A DNA stretch of 64,000 bases, taken from positions 265,357,177 through 265,421,176 of the forward strand of contig CM069432.1 in assembly GCA_035610365.1 (NCBI GenBank), given 5' to 3'. Origin of the DNA: Aquatica leii. Its lineage: Eukaryota > Arthropoda > Insecta > Coleoptera > Lampyridae. The position numbers were made by a program, and so were the translations under genes. Numbering within the stretch: the first letter of the stretch is position 1; each line of letters opens with the position of its first letter. Below the pieces are notes generated by a model. That model made no database searches. It was not told the DNA's origin and worked only from the letters and a program-made list of their open reading frames with translations. This document shows positions 1 to 11,278 of this stretch, in pieces.

Positions 1-1689
1 GCTTTCTCTTTGTAACATTTAATTTAAGTTTAACTATTTCGAGAAAATATAAATTTGCAATTTCGTAGTTTTCATTTTTGATGTTTAAGATTATACCTAC
101 TACATTTTAATAGAAATAATACCTTAGATTTTATTATAAATTATACATAAACATGATTTATATAACAAGAACAAAACTAGATACTGAAAATCCTAAGGAA
201 AAACATGATTAAAAAAGTATTTATTATTTTATTTAATATTTATATTTTACATGCTACTAAAGGTTTAATATCCATTATTGGTTATACATTCCCGTAGACG
301 GTTTGGCATTGAATTGATTAAATTGGCACACACAGTTGTTACAAGCTTTAGGTATTTTACGAACCTGCACGGCCAACTCACAATAGTCGGGAGTAGGGGG
401 GTTCAAAGATAATATAGAAAATATGGTTAAGGGCGCCAGAGCTTATCCAAAGTCACTTCTGTACCGCTCAAAACAGAACGGTTCACACTTGTAACAAGAT
501 GTTAGGTTCGTAATGCTAAAAGAAACGAAAAAAAAAAGAAACTAAGTCGTTAACAACAATTTCACTTTAATTACTCTATAAAGATAAATAGATTAAAATT
601 TGAATAGCATGACAATGAATAATCTTAGTCCGAGTACCAAATATAAGCAGGTACTAGAGAGAATATAGAAAATAGAATATTAGCAGGATCGGCAACTTAC
701 ACTACACGTCAAACAAAAGTGTAACCACCATAACATATATAAATCTTCATCCGTACATAACATTAATAATGATAATTGACTGTTGATATAATCAGCAAGC
801 GATAAGTCATTTACTTAGACTAATTGAGTAACAATAATGAGCAACAAATCAAATCGAACGTACGATTAGTAATGATAATAAGTCGTGAGTATTCACCGTA
901 GCGACAACGAATAATTAAGTAAAAATTGACTTACCAAATCCAGGGTTACCTTCAGAAAAACGTTTTTCCTATTGGCTTCCTGTAATTAAACTTCCTGAAA
1001 ATAATCGTGTCTACCTGGCGACTCACAAACTATAAGTAAAAGAAACATTTAAAGGAAAGTAATCGACCCGACACTTATCGTATACTGTTACACTAAATTT
1101 TCGTCTCTGGTGGTATTAATTTATTGCCTCCGAAGAGAATTCAATCGTATCCAGTAATTAGGATCTTCCGAACAAGGTGATAGTCATTAAGGTATTAATT
1201 GCCTCCGAATCGAAATTCTGCGCTTGTATCGCAGCGTTCTTAGCTCTACAACTTCCGATTATAATTTTCCCTTGAGGGTTTTAGATTACGATAAGAATAC
1301 CCATATTTAGGAGGTAGCACATGGCGTCTGCGTGGATGAAATCGGTTAATTCAGAAGACTTCTATTTTCCATCGTGTCCCAACACGTGGATGATTTTAGA
1401 AAACGATTTTCAATTCACGCAGACATAGGTACTAACATGCACGATGTTAAAGTCAAAATGCCGGTCTCTCGCCGGATATCGCCTACTCAATACAAAGTGA
1501 CCAACGAACCCGATAGATGGCGTCGAGAAATATAAAAGTAATTTTTAATTAAACTAATATACAGGGTAATGCATTATTTAAATTTATGCACGTAACACAG
1601 TAGCTCTTCGAAATTTTTCCCACACGGTATTAATATGGCGACGCAAGTTGTTTATATTTTGTATTTCTATGTTATTGTTCAGTTCGTCG
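1..1689. other. AT-rich region without a recognisable gene
   Basis: No open frame here resembles a known protein. A short imperfect inverted repeat lies at about 1327-1425, where GTCTGCGTGGATGAAATCG on the left faces its complement on the right. The stretch near 440 that contains GGCGCCAGAGC resembles a retroelement leader, but no terminal repeats could be paired to it. I see nothing else that can be supported. Confidence 0.4.
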
Positions 1690-3056
1690 TTTCACCCACG
1701 CATGGGGCTGCCGCCTACAAATTCTCTATGGAGTTCAAATCCGGTGACTTAGGTGCCTAACGGATTCTTTTCACTTCTGGATGTTGTAAGAACCACTCTT
1801 GAACTACCGCTGCCGTATGTGTAGGAGAATTGTCCTGAAAAAACCAAATTGGTCTTTGGGGATATATTGCTCGTACGGAGGGCAACATTACGTCTTCCAA
1901 AATCGTCAGGTAAGTTTGAGTAGTTCATCGACACGTGTTAATACCCCTGGGCCAGCATCACTCATCCATCCCCAGTACGCAGCACTAATTCTCCCATTTC
2001 TTTTGTTGGGTTGCACATGTTTTGATCCATATCTAGAATTACGTGGCTTCTAAAGAACATTTTTACTGTCTTGGAAAATGCAGAAGGTTTTTTCATCTGA
2101 AAAAACAACACCTTTTCAATCAAAATTTAAATGTTCTTCTGAACATTGCAGCTGTAGTCTTTCGCGAATGGTGGCGAAAGTTGTGAATGGAGTCAAACGA
2201 GTATCTTCGATAATGTTGTCTTTTTCAACTCTGGATAAGAGAGATGGCTTTCCACTTTTACGGGCGGTCTGCAAAGGACAATCATTTTCCGCGCCTTGTT
2301 CTTCGCGTTGAACCTAATAATGGACCACATTTTCCTAATAAAATAAATAATAGTTAATTAAAACCGCGCAAAAAGGTTTACGTGTACTGAAAGGCACCCA
2401 TAAAGTAAATTAGCAGTACACCATTCTAAAAAGTGTTTTAATGAATTTATTTCCTGTTTAAAATGTGTGTAGAATAATAATAAAGCGATCAGCTTTATTC
2501 TTTTACAATTAATTAACAACAATTTAGCAACAAATTCTATACACATTTTAAATCAAATACCGATTCATTAAAACACTGTTTAGAATGGTGTACTACTAAC
2601 TTGCCTCAAGTTTCATGCATAATTAAAAAAGTAGGAAAACTACAAGTTTCTTCTTTCGCAAGAAATTAGTAAAAAATTCCTAATTATGTTTTATTTGATT
2701 TTGCTAACTTTGTATTGCTAACTTGAGAGACGTAAAAAACTTGATACTCAATTGCTATGTGACTAAAACTTTTATAATTTCCTTATAATCAATTTCCTGA
2801 TGTAAGTGAATAATTGTGCAATCTGAATTATACATCATATAATTATACCTATAAAATAGGTATACGTATACTCATGTTTAAAATTGAGAAGACTGCTAAT
2901 ATTAAAGAATATTATCAAGAGCAAAATAAAAAATTATCTTAGCGATAAACTTATACGTGCAGCAATTGCTGGGATAGAAAATCCACATTTTCGTAAAGCA
3001 ATAATCTGCCCTCTAGTTTCTAGTGATAATTCTGCTTAACGAGGAAGACGTGGCAT
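1690..3056 (-). pseudogene. Tc1-like transposase pseudogene
   Basis: This is a decayed Tc1/mariner-superfamily DDE transposase on the minus strand. The N-terminal helix-turn-helix is readable from the ATG at 3054-3056 (LETRGQIIALRKCGFS, typical of Tc1-like proteins). The catalytic core follows near 2110-2330 (DWKGVVFSDEKTF), then QDNSPTHTAAVVQEW near 1790-1835, and the family-typical SPDLNSIENL near 1720-1750. In-frame stops and frame changes occur throughout: one stop falls just after MPRLPR and another just before APKSPDLN. About 550 bases between the HTH and the core (2340-2900) hold unrelated AT-rich DNA that includes a MITE. It is not functional. The Tc1-like assignment is firm because three separate motifs occur in the right order; the subfamily cannot be given. 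Confidence 0.75.
2415..2594. mobile_element. Small MITE inside the Tc1-like fossil
   Basis: A 180-bp element with terminal inverted repeats of about 30 bp. The left end AGTACACCATTCTAAA and the downstream AGTGTTTTAATGAAT are mirrored at the right end as ATTCATTAAAACACTGTTT and TAGAATGGTGTACT. The interior is AT-rich and non-coding. It lies in the gap between the two readable halves of the Tc1-like transposase, so it is a later insertion or part of a larger insertion there. The superfamily is not assigned. Confidence 0.6.
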
Positions 3057-3119
3057 TTTGCACAAAATTGACACACAAAACCACATTAAATATTATACAA
3101 TACAAAATGAATTTTAAGT

Positions 3120-4440
3120 AACCTCTCTTGGGCAGAAGGGAGGATTACTGGGGGTATGGAATACCCTCCAGAAGGACGGGGTTTCGGGTCTCTGGAAACA
3201 CTGCCTTAAGCGTAATTTTGATGAAAATTTCTGTATTCTTTCTTCTCAAATTTTAATTCAATTTTTGATTTTGGTTTCAATGCGCTAAGTACTAGTAATA
3301 AAAATAGTAAGTAATTATACTAGTTTCATAATCAAAAATTCTAGGTTTTTGAAAATAATTGAGATGTAATGAACCAAATCCAAATGATTGCAAAATTCAT
3401 TACGTTTCCCAAATGTAATGTGTTGCACCCTATATGGAATTATTATCATTGCCAAAAAAAGCAAAATAATAGTAAAAGTAAAAGAAAAAAGTATATAAAA
3501 ACATATTAATTATTAATGTTTTGTAACTATTTCGTTAAAATCTTTTACTTCTTTGCATTATTATATTTTGTTGATGTTATTGTACTTGATTTATTATTAT
3601 TTATTACTTAAAGCAAGATGAAACATTACAACTTTATTTGGGGGATATTTTCACATCCTGCGCTTGGAACCCCCGTCCCCGTTTACTTACAATTTCTGCA
3701 TTGCGTCAGAATTTGATGGGGCTACTATTGCGACACATAAATTTGTTTCTAATAATGTGGAACAACGCCTAAAATTTTGACATTTTTTTAGTTTGTTTTT
3801 AAATTGTTGTTGAACATTTTTAGCCCCAAGTAAAAATTTTTATACTTTATTGGCCCAATAATTTTTGTTTGCCATTGTGTACTTTACATGGTGTAAATAT
3901 AAATAAAAATTTAAGGAAAAGTAATAAAAGAATTTTTCAAAACGCAAAAATGTAAAAAAATCATGTTACTTGTGTAGAGTCCATAAACCCGTTTTCGGTT
4001 CAAGAGAAAAATGATCATAGAATGGTTTAGTGTTCAAGAATAATGTTTGAAAACATTTTTTTTAATATGTAAAACCTTACTCCTATTATATTTAATAAAA
4101 GTCCAAATGCTCAAATAGATACTTTTAGTATATGTCATCATTTATTATGATGGTACGTTTTTCGTTGCAAGAAATTTTGCTGAAGTGTAATATTATTTCT
4201 TACAGCAACAGCAAATGAACTAAAACGTTCATTCTATGTCCTTCATGATTTCCATTCTTTGTGATGCTTTAAGATTATCAAATTGATATGATGTTGGCCA
4301 AATGGGAGATTTGAACGTGCACAATAACCAATTAATCTTGGCATGTAATTTTTTCTGACATTGATGTAGCATTATTTTGTGTGTACAAAGTTTCAAAATT
4401 TTGGATTGTTAGTTGTACTGGTTTTCGTTTTTACATAAAG
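3120..4440. other. AT-rich region without a recognisable gene
   Basis: Mostly A/T-rich DNA with many homopolymer runs. A GC-richer patch at 3125-3200 (near GGGGGTATGGAATACCC) looks repeat-derived but has no partner in the window. No coding frame was recognised. Confidence 0.4.
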
Positions 4441-4454
4441 AGGTACATCCATCA

Positions 4455-4625
4455 TTAGTCAAAAATTTTTTTATTTTATGGATAGGATCTTTCGGTGTGG
4501 AGGAACGGCAACAATAAAAACAACCTTTATCGTTCAGGCATTAACAACAGATAAAGGTTGTTTTTATTCTTGTCGTTCCTCCACTCCGAAGGATTCTATT
4601 CATAAAATAGAAAAACTTTTGATTA
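4455..4625. repeat. Long near-perfect hairpin (about 75-nt arms)
   Basis: A single inverted repeat has arms 4455-4531 and 4550-4625 around a loop of about 18 nt. The inner stem GATAAAGGTTGTTTTTATT pairs perfectly with its left partner. The outer stem, which includes GGAGGAACG and its complement CGTTCCTCC, has only a few mismatches. This fits either a short palindromic MITE or a transcribed hairpin precursor of miRNA or endo-siRNA type. Nothing in the sequence decides between these. Confidence 0.7.
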
Positions 4626-6908
4626 ATTGGAAACTTTTGTGAGGATTATTATAATTATTTCAATTAATGTAAAGTAATTATATGAATAATTTTTGTTTTA
4701 CTTTCATGTTAATGTGTTAATTTTTGTTATAGGCACCAAATGCCTTTGCAGCTACATAAAATTGAAGTATTTTGAGTACACAAAGATTGTGTTATCTATC
4801 TTTTGTAAGCATTTTAGGGCTGGTTCTATAATAATGGTATAAATGTCGTCAAGTTAGACTTAGTTTGATTGTAAAATGCTGTCGTTATTGGCTGTGTTAT
4901 TGGTTAGTATAAATAAAACTAACACCCAAATATGTCAGTATTTTAAAATGAATGCAGGTATAACTAAACTAAACTGGCAATTAAGACGTTTTTAAAAATG
5001 TAAATATATCTTTTGTAAAACGTTGAAAAAATCATTTCAAAAATGTTTCCTTGTTGATTGGGATAAACTTAACCATTTGTTCTAGCTTCGCATGAGTGCA
5101 ACCTACGTATATTCCACGTGACATCTATTAGCTTAATCGTTACTTATAATTATCAAGTTTTCGAAGTATTGGGTATTTAAAAAAATATATTTTCTGTTTA
5201 AACCAAGACTAAGACTTAGTGTTTATATTATTAATTTAGAAATAAACGTAGTTGATCATTTTGTACAAAAAAAAGTGACTGATATATTTCCATTACTTAG
5301 TTTTAGCAAAAACCTGCAAGAATTCTGTTTTGATGTATAGGTAACGAAACTCATAATAGTTTTTATTTCCAGTTCAGTTACATCTAACTAAAGATAACAT
5401 CTTTTTAAAAGTGTATTCATTTTCTAGCCACTTGTTCTTTTTGTTATAATATAAATAAGATTTCACGACAGCCGCCTGAAAATAAAACTCTACAGACACG
5501 GATAAGTAAATTTGAGTTACGCACACCTTCTGTCTAATACTTAAACTAGTAGGTTCGTTATCATCTATAAATTGAGTTAAATCAGCAAAGTTGAAGCATT
5601 TTTTTCGTGGATTCCGATAGTATAATAAAAAAACCAATTGAACATCGGATTTTACCTATATTCATAAAAATCCATTTTTGTATAAAAAAATGCAAACTAC
5701 GAATAAATATTATGACAATTTGTAATGGGAATTAAGATTACAACTGCTCGACCACTAATTACGTTCAAATGATGATAATACATCTTTTACAAAGAAAATC
5801 GGAATGTTGGCTTTAATTTAATCCGGAAATATTAAAAATTTAGGCTAATTAAAACAGCAATTTCATATTTGGGCATGCAGTTTAAATTTATTCGAGCTAT
5901 TAATAGATCTTTTTTTTAATTTATTTTAATTATAAATCAAATTATAAAAAAAAATTAATATTTATGGTACAATTTAGATACATATTTTCAGCAAAAAACA
6001 TGTTCTTTTAACGCTTGAGGCGATGCTTATAAAGAATGGTTAGTAATATATCGCTGCAAGTACTGTCTACAATATGTCAATGTTGTCAAATTTAACTAGC
6101 CGTTCTGTTATAACGTAAATTTGGTTGCCTACCCTGCAGGTCGCGCTCAAAAAAGTTCAATAACTTTTTTGAGACAGTGTGTACTACCTTACTTAGTTTC
6201 TTCAAATTCTAATTAAATAATACGGGTAAATGTTTAGTTTTTTTTTTATTTGATTCGGATAAAATATACAAAATATCACGTTACCATCTCAAATACGTCG
6301 CAAGCACAATTGAAAAATATAAAACACAAAAAAATATTATAAAAGAGACTTAACAAAATAGACTCGGTTGATATCGAGAAGTAATTGTTCATACGCATAT
6401 TCTTCGTAATAATCTTGCGTAGGTTATAATCATCTTATTCCAAGTGTTATTGATGTAACAGTCTACTGATTATTTCTTTACAAATAGTAATAATAATAAT
6501 AGTTTGTCGGTCAAAAAATTTGTATTTTAGTACAGAGGCGATAGAAAAATTTTGAAATCAACTAAAGATTCTAATTTTTTGTCGATTGATCTTCTATTGC
6601 ATGCTTGGTTCAAATAATGATTATTCATCAAATATATTATTTCCTGCGCGCTATTTGCATTTTCTACATTTTCTACATCAAAGTGTCATGTAGAAAATTG
6701 TTATTGTTTACGTTGAAAAAATGTAATTTTCTACAAGGCGCTCTTTACTGCACCATTTTCATGATTATAACAAAAATATTGATTATTTTGAAGTCATGGA
6801 GTCTAATCTAAAGTGTTTTTATTTATCGATGCGTCATTGTAATCTGAAATACTTTTTATTTATCTACGGTAAAATTTTTATATTTTTTTGCACGTACTAA
6901 TTATTCTA
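4626..6908. other. AT-rich region upstream of the POLD1 duplicate
   Basis: No coding sequence was recognised. A short perfect hairpin sits at about 6149-6174 (CTCAAAAAAGTT and its complement, 5-nt loop). The DNA directly before the duplicate's ATG at 6909 does not match the DNA before the full POLD1 gene at 25088, and no E2F-like TTTSSCGC word was seen in it. Confidence 0.4.
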
Positions 6909-9562
6909 ATGAAAATGAGTGAAAAACGAAAAGAAGAATCAGAATCAGGCAGTCCGAATAAAAAGTTTAAGTAAGAAAAACTATTTGTTTTTGTTATTAC
7001 TAAAAAAAACCTTTGATGATTAAAGGACAGTATCTGTTCAACGCCCTAAAATCGAAATTAAAAAGGTGAAATCGACCACTCTTACGTTTCAACATCTGGA
7101 GTTGGACTATTACACGGGTACTCCTTACCCGAACATGCCGGGTGCCCCATCGGGCCCAGTTCCTGTTATGCGTATGTTTGGAGTAACCGAAGCTGGTAAC
7201 AGCGTTTGTTGCCACATACATGGGTTTTCACCTTATTTTTATGTTTTATTACCATCAGACTTTACAGAAAGTGACTGCCATAATTTTAGAGTAAGTTTCG
7301 GTAAATTATAATAATAATATTAGAAAACTAAGTTTTAGAAAGTGTTGAATAATGCTGCTATAGCCGATATGCAATCGAATCCAGATAAAATCACTGAAGC
7401 TGTGCTTAAAGTTGCAATAGTAAGAGGAAAGTCGCTTATGGAATACCAGGGTAATGAAGATAGTAACTTTGCTAAAATTACCGTTGTTTTACCCCGTTTT
7501 ATAAGTGCTTGTAAACGTTTATTAGAAAATGGTACCTATAAAAATTATCATTTTACTGCGTTCGAATCAAACGTTGATATTGATTTACGGTATTTGTATA
7601 CGTTTAGTATCGACTACCATCAGTCATAACTCATATTTTAGATTCATGGTTGATACAAAAGTGCTAGGTTGTTCGTGGATTGAATTACCAGCTGGTAAAT
7701 GGTTCAAGCGTACAAAAAATTCAAAGTTTTCGATTACGTCTAGGTGCCAGATCGAATGTGACGTATCCTGGGAGGATTTTATAGCACATGCACCTGAAAA
7801 CGAATGGGCAAGAGTTGCTCCTTTTAGATTACACAGTTTTGATATTGAATGTGCTGGTCGAAAAGGTATTTTTCCAGAAGCTAACGTCGACCCGGTGATA
7901 CAAATTGCAAATATTGTTAAGTTATACGGTGCTAACGATGTTTTAACTAGGAACGTTTTTACTTTAAAAAATTGTGCTCCTATTGGTCACGCAGAAGTAC
8001 GATGCTTTAACACAGAAGAAGAGATGCTTGAAGCTTGGGCTCAATTCGTTCGAGATTTAGATCCCGACGTTTTTACCGGATATAACATTAACAATTTTGA
8101 TATACCTTATTTGATAGACAGGGCAGAACATCTGAAATTAAAAAATTTTGATTATCTAGGACGCATTTTAAATATTAGGTATGTTGGTTCTTCATCGTTG
8201 AAGGTGTGACAACAATTGGTTTTTAATATTCTAGTTCGAATGAAAGAATATTAAAATACAATTTTGGACCACCTGGTGTAATTACTAACTTAATAATCTT
8301 TATAAGTAATAGATCGGTTGTGAAGGAAACTATAAATCAAACGAAGTTTGAGAAACGTAGTTTTAAGACTGTAAATTTTGAAGGACGTGTTGCCTATGAC
8401 ATGTTGGTTGTTATGAAGCGAGATTTTAAGTTACGTTCGTATACACTTAACAACGCCTGTAACGAAATTTTAGGAGAACAGAAAGAATATCTCCATTATA
8501 ATATTATTACGGATCTACAAAACGGAGATGAACAAACAAGGAAAAGGTACATTCGCATTAATTTATATTCTTAAATCAATGTTGTTTAATAGGCTAGCTG
8601 TTTATTGCATTAAAAATGCGGATTTACCGTTGAGGCTGTTAGACCATGTCAAAAGTTTCACAAATGATATAGAAATAGCTCGAGTTACTGGTGTATCTAT
8701 AACAAGTTTGTTAACAAAAGGAGAGCAGGTGAAAGTAGTGGCGCAACTTCTGAGACATGTATTTTGTGTAGGTTTTGATAATTACCAAGTTTCAAGAGTG
8801 TGTTTTAGAGCCAGGAGGCTGGATATTTTATGCCGATACATCAATATACCCCAAGCACTGAACATTATGAAGGAGCTACTGTTATAGAACCAAAACGCGG
8901 CTATTACACTGATCCCATCGCAACTTTAGATTTTAATTCTATGTACCCGAGTATCATGATTGCTCACAACTTGTGCTACTCAACTTTACTGCGTCCTCTT
9001 ACAAAGGAAAAATTAGGACTTACATCAGATGAAGTAACGACTACTCCGGCTCAAAATATGTTCGTTAAATCGTCTGTGCAACCTGGGTTGTTACCGCAGA
9101 TTTTGCAACAGTTGTTAGCAGCTCGTAAAAAGGCTAAAGCTGCGTTGAAAGATGAAAAAGACCCGGTAATGAGAGCCGTTTTGGACGGTCGGCAATTAGC
9201 CTTAAAAATTTCAGCTAGTTCTGTTTATGGGTTCACTGGTGCTCAAGCAGGAAAATTACCTTGTTTGGAAATTGCTGGTGTAAGTATTTTGCTATGAAGT
9301 TTAACCAGAATATAGCGTTTGGTTTTAGAGCGTAACTGCTTACGGTCGTAGCATGATCGAGCAAACAAGGTTGGAAGTTGAGCAACATTATTGCGTAGCA
9401 AATGGTTTTGAAAATGATGCTCAAGTTGTTTACGGCGATACTGATTCTGTAATGGTGAATTTTCGGGTTAAAACGTTAGAACGTGCCATGGAGTTGGGAC
9501 GTGAAGCGGCCGAACTAATCAGTAAAAAGTTTGTGAAACCTATTAAGTTAGAATTTGAAAAG
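6909..9562 (+). pseudogene. Partial duplicate of POLD1 (exons 1-8 only)
   Basis: A second copy of the first eight exons of DNA polymerase delta catalytic subunit. Exons read from GT...AG junctions are 6909-6970, 7026-7290, 7339-7589, 7642-8178, 8313-8546, 8593-8758, 8809-9279 and 9329-9562. They join in phase into 740 codons without a stop. Introns are kept, so this arose by DNA duplication and not retroposition. It ends at LEFEK with donor GTATTT; exons for the thumb and the two C-terminal cysteine motifs are absent nearby. By hand count about 31 of 740 residues differ from the full copy at 25088. Several differences fall in otherwise invariant motifs: Exo III YCIKN instead of YCIKD, motif A DFNSMYPS instead of SLYPS, and motif B SASSVYG instead of SANSVYG. 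Exo I FDIEC, Exo II NNFD and motif C YGDTDS are unchanged. It is most likely a young pseudogene. It could still be transcribed and spliced to the downstream exons. Confidence 0.85.
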
Positions 9563-9819
9563 GTATTTTATTTTGTACAATAATTTTTTTAAATATGTTC
9601 CATCTATAAATTTCCAATTTTATCATTTTATTGCTTTTTGTCTTTTTACTAAAATATTGAACCTAGACGAATAAGGTCATAATCAAGACGACAATTTAGT
9701 CTATTTCTAGATGAGGAGATGTTAAAAACAACTAGAAGTTATAGAACTGCATTTTTTTAAAGAACCGTTTGACCTCTTTAGGTTGTGACATTACTTTGGC
9801 ATTAAAATAGTAGAGTAAC
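9563..9819. other. 3' flank of the POLD1 duplicate
   Basis: Patchy similarity to the start of POLD1 intron 8 continues here (TTTTATTTTGTA then AATAAT; ATGTT, CATCTA and TTGCTTTTT in order). The duplication therefore extends some 100-250 bp past exon 8 before fading. No gene. Confidence 0.45.
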
Positions 9820-10227
9820 CAGTGTTGTAAATAGATAATTTTCAAATTATATAGATACAGATACATTTCTTTTGTTTCAAAAATTATGTATTAGATAATA
9901 GATAAAATATTCAAACTTTATATAGATAACAGATAATAGATGAAATAATCTAGGTACTAAAAATAGTAATAATAGATAGAGTTCATTTGAAGAACTACTA
10001 TAGAATGTGGGAAATTACTGAAGAAAAACATACATATTGTAACTTGAATTTTACGAGACATTGGATTTTTTATAAATTTTATTTAAATAATTTAAATAAA
10101 AAATTATATATATACAGATACATATTACATATATTTTTGATTGTATCTAGATACATATAAATAGATAAAAAATATGAATCTAGATTAATTTATCTATATA
10201 AATTTATATAGATAATTTACAACACTG
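9820..10227. mobile_element. hAT-like MITE
   Basis: A 408-bp non-coding element. Its termini are CAGTGTTGTAAATAGATAAT on the left and the complement ending in TTTACAACACTG on the right. The interior is full of AGATA/TATCT words. The flanking octamers AGAGTAAC (9812-9819) and GTAGTAAC (10228-10235) agree at 6 of 8 positions and would be the decayed 8-bp target duplication expected for hAT elements. There is no transposase, so it is non-autonomous. Confidence 0.7.
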
Positions 10228-10517
10228 GTAGTAACTAATCTAAATTTTTAACATTCGGACATTTCAAAACTGGCGGTGTAATAATTATAATAATTTTTAC
10301 AGAGTTCAGATGTTAGCTTATTACCTAGACTAAACATTAGAAATAATTTTTTTATTCACTTGCTCTTCTTGTAAAAAGTTTATTTTTATTTAACTGTGAT
10401 AAATAATTAAATATAGTCGTAGAAAAAGTGTAGGGCATAATCCGTAAAGAACGTGCATTCCAACTCATGAATTTTTCATACTCGTTGGCAACGTCTACCA
10501 TTTCTTACTAGTTAGTA

Positions 10518-11140
10518 CAGTGCACGCCGCTTAATGTAATCACGTTATGACTTGGGGTTAGAAAGCAGTAAACACATACAGCGTGTACCTGAGTGTTAAT
10601 TTAGAAAATGAAATCATAGCAAAAAAATGTCAAAATAAAAAATTTCATAAAACGTTTGAAAAAATTAAAATTTAGAATCAATTAAATCAAAAATTACGGA
10701 CATGTAGCATTAAATAAATTGTTGACACCGTTAATAAAAAGAAATCAAAAATAACGTTATGATGTTTAATTCGCTGTTCTGAGAACTATACATTTCTTCT
10801 CAGTAGTCACTAAAAATAAAAATAAATACAAAATAACGTTATCACATAAGACGTGGTTAAATATGACGTTGTTATTCTAAGAACCCTATTTACAGTTCTA
10901 CAATGATAATTTTTTTCACTCTAAACAAGCGTATTGTGACAATTCATATAAAACATTTATACAGATTATTGTTCATGTATAAAAACAAACCTGAGAAGAA
11001 AATTGATAACATAAACCGAAATTATTATTACTATAAACGATGTTTTTCTGTGTAATAGCATACGCACGGTTCGTTCTTTAATAAAATGATAACATTACCC
11101 GACTGATAACATCCATGATTCCAATAAGCGGCGTGCACTG
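10518..11140. mobile_element. Tc1/pogo-type MITE with TA target site
   Basis: A 623-bp element with terminal inverted repeat CAGTGCACGCCGCTTA at the left and its exact complement at the right, flanked on both sides by TA. This TA duplication and CAGT-type ends are those of pogo/Tigger-like and other Tc1/mariner-superfamily elements. The interior is AT-rich with no transposase frame, and AACGTTAT words recur inside it. It is non-autonomous. Confidence 0.75.
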
Positions 11141-11278
11141 TAACTATGCAATTTACTGTTACGTTCTGTTTCCGAAAAGTGTTCGAAAGTTAAAGAAAAT
11201 TAAGGAAACTCTTGGAAGTAGTCAGAAGATAACGATGGGATTCATTGTGTAATCAACGCGAGTGCGGTTTAGTGACCT
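11141..11278 (+). other. Flank, probably part of an LTR-retroelement fossil
   Basis: Unique-looking DNA between the pogo-type MITE and the first CCCACACAGCAC element. Together with the spacer at 13524-13730 and the leader-like DNA from 15695 it may be one LTR-retrotransposon 5' region cut by later insertions. This is inference from order and orientation only. Confidence 0.3.

Noticed and set aside
5374-5637. 87-codon minus-strand open frame
   Set aside because: No recognised motif, composition as expected for AT-rich DNA, no splice or promoter context.
6149-6174. Short perfect hairpin, 12-bp stem with 5-nt loop
   Set aside because: Short A/T-rich hairpins are expected by chance in DNA of this composition.
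6909-9562. Retroposed copy of POLD1
   Set aside because: All seven introns are kept with near-identical sequence and there is no poly(A) tract, so a retrocopy is excluded.
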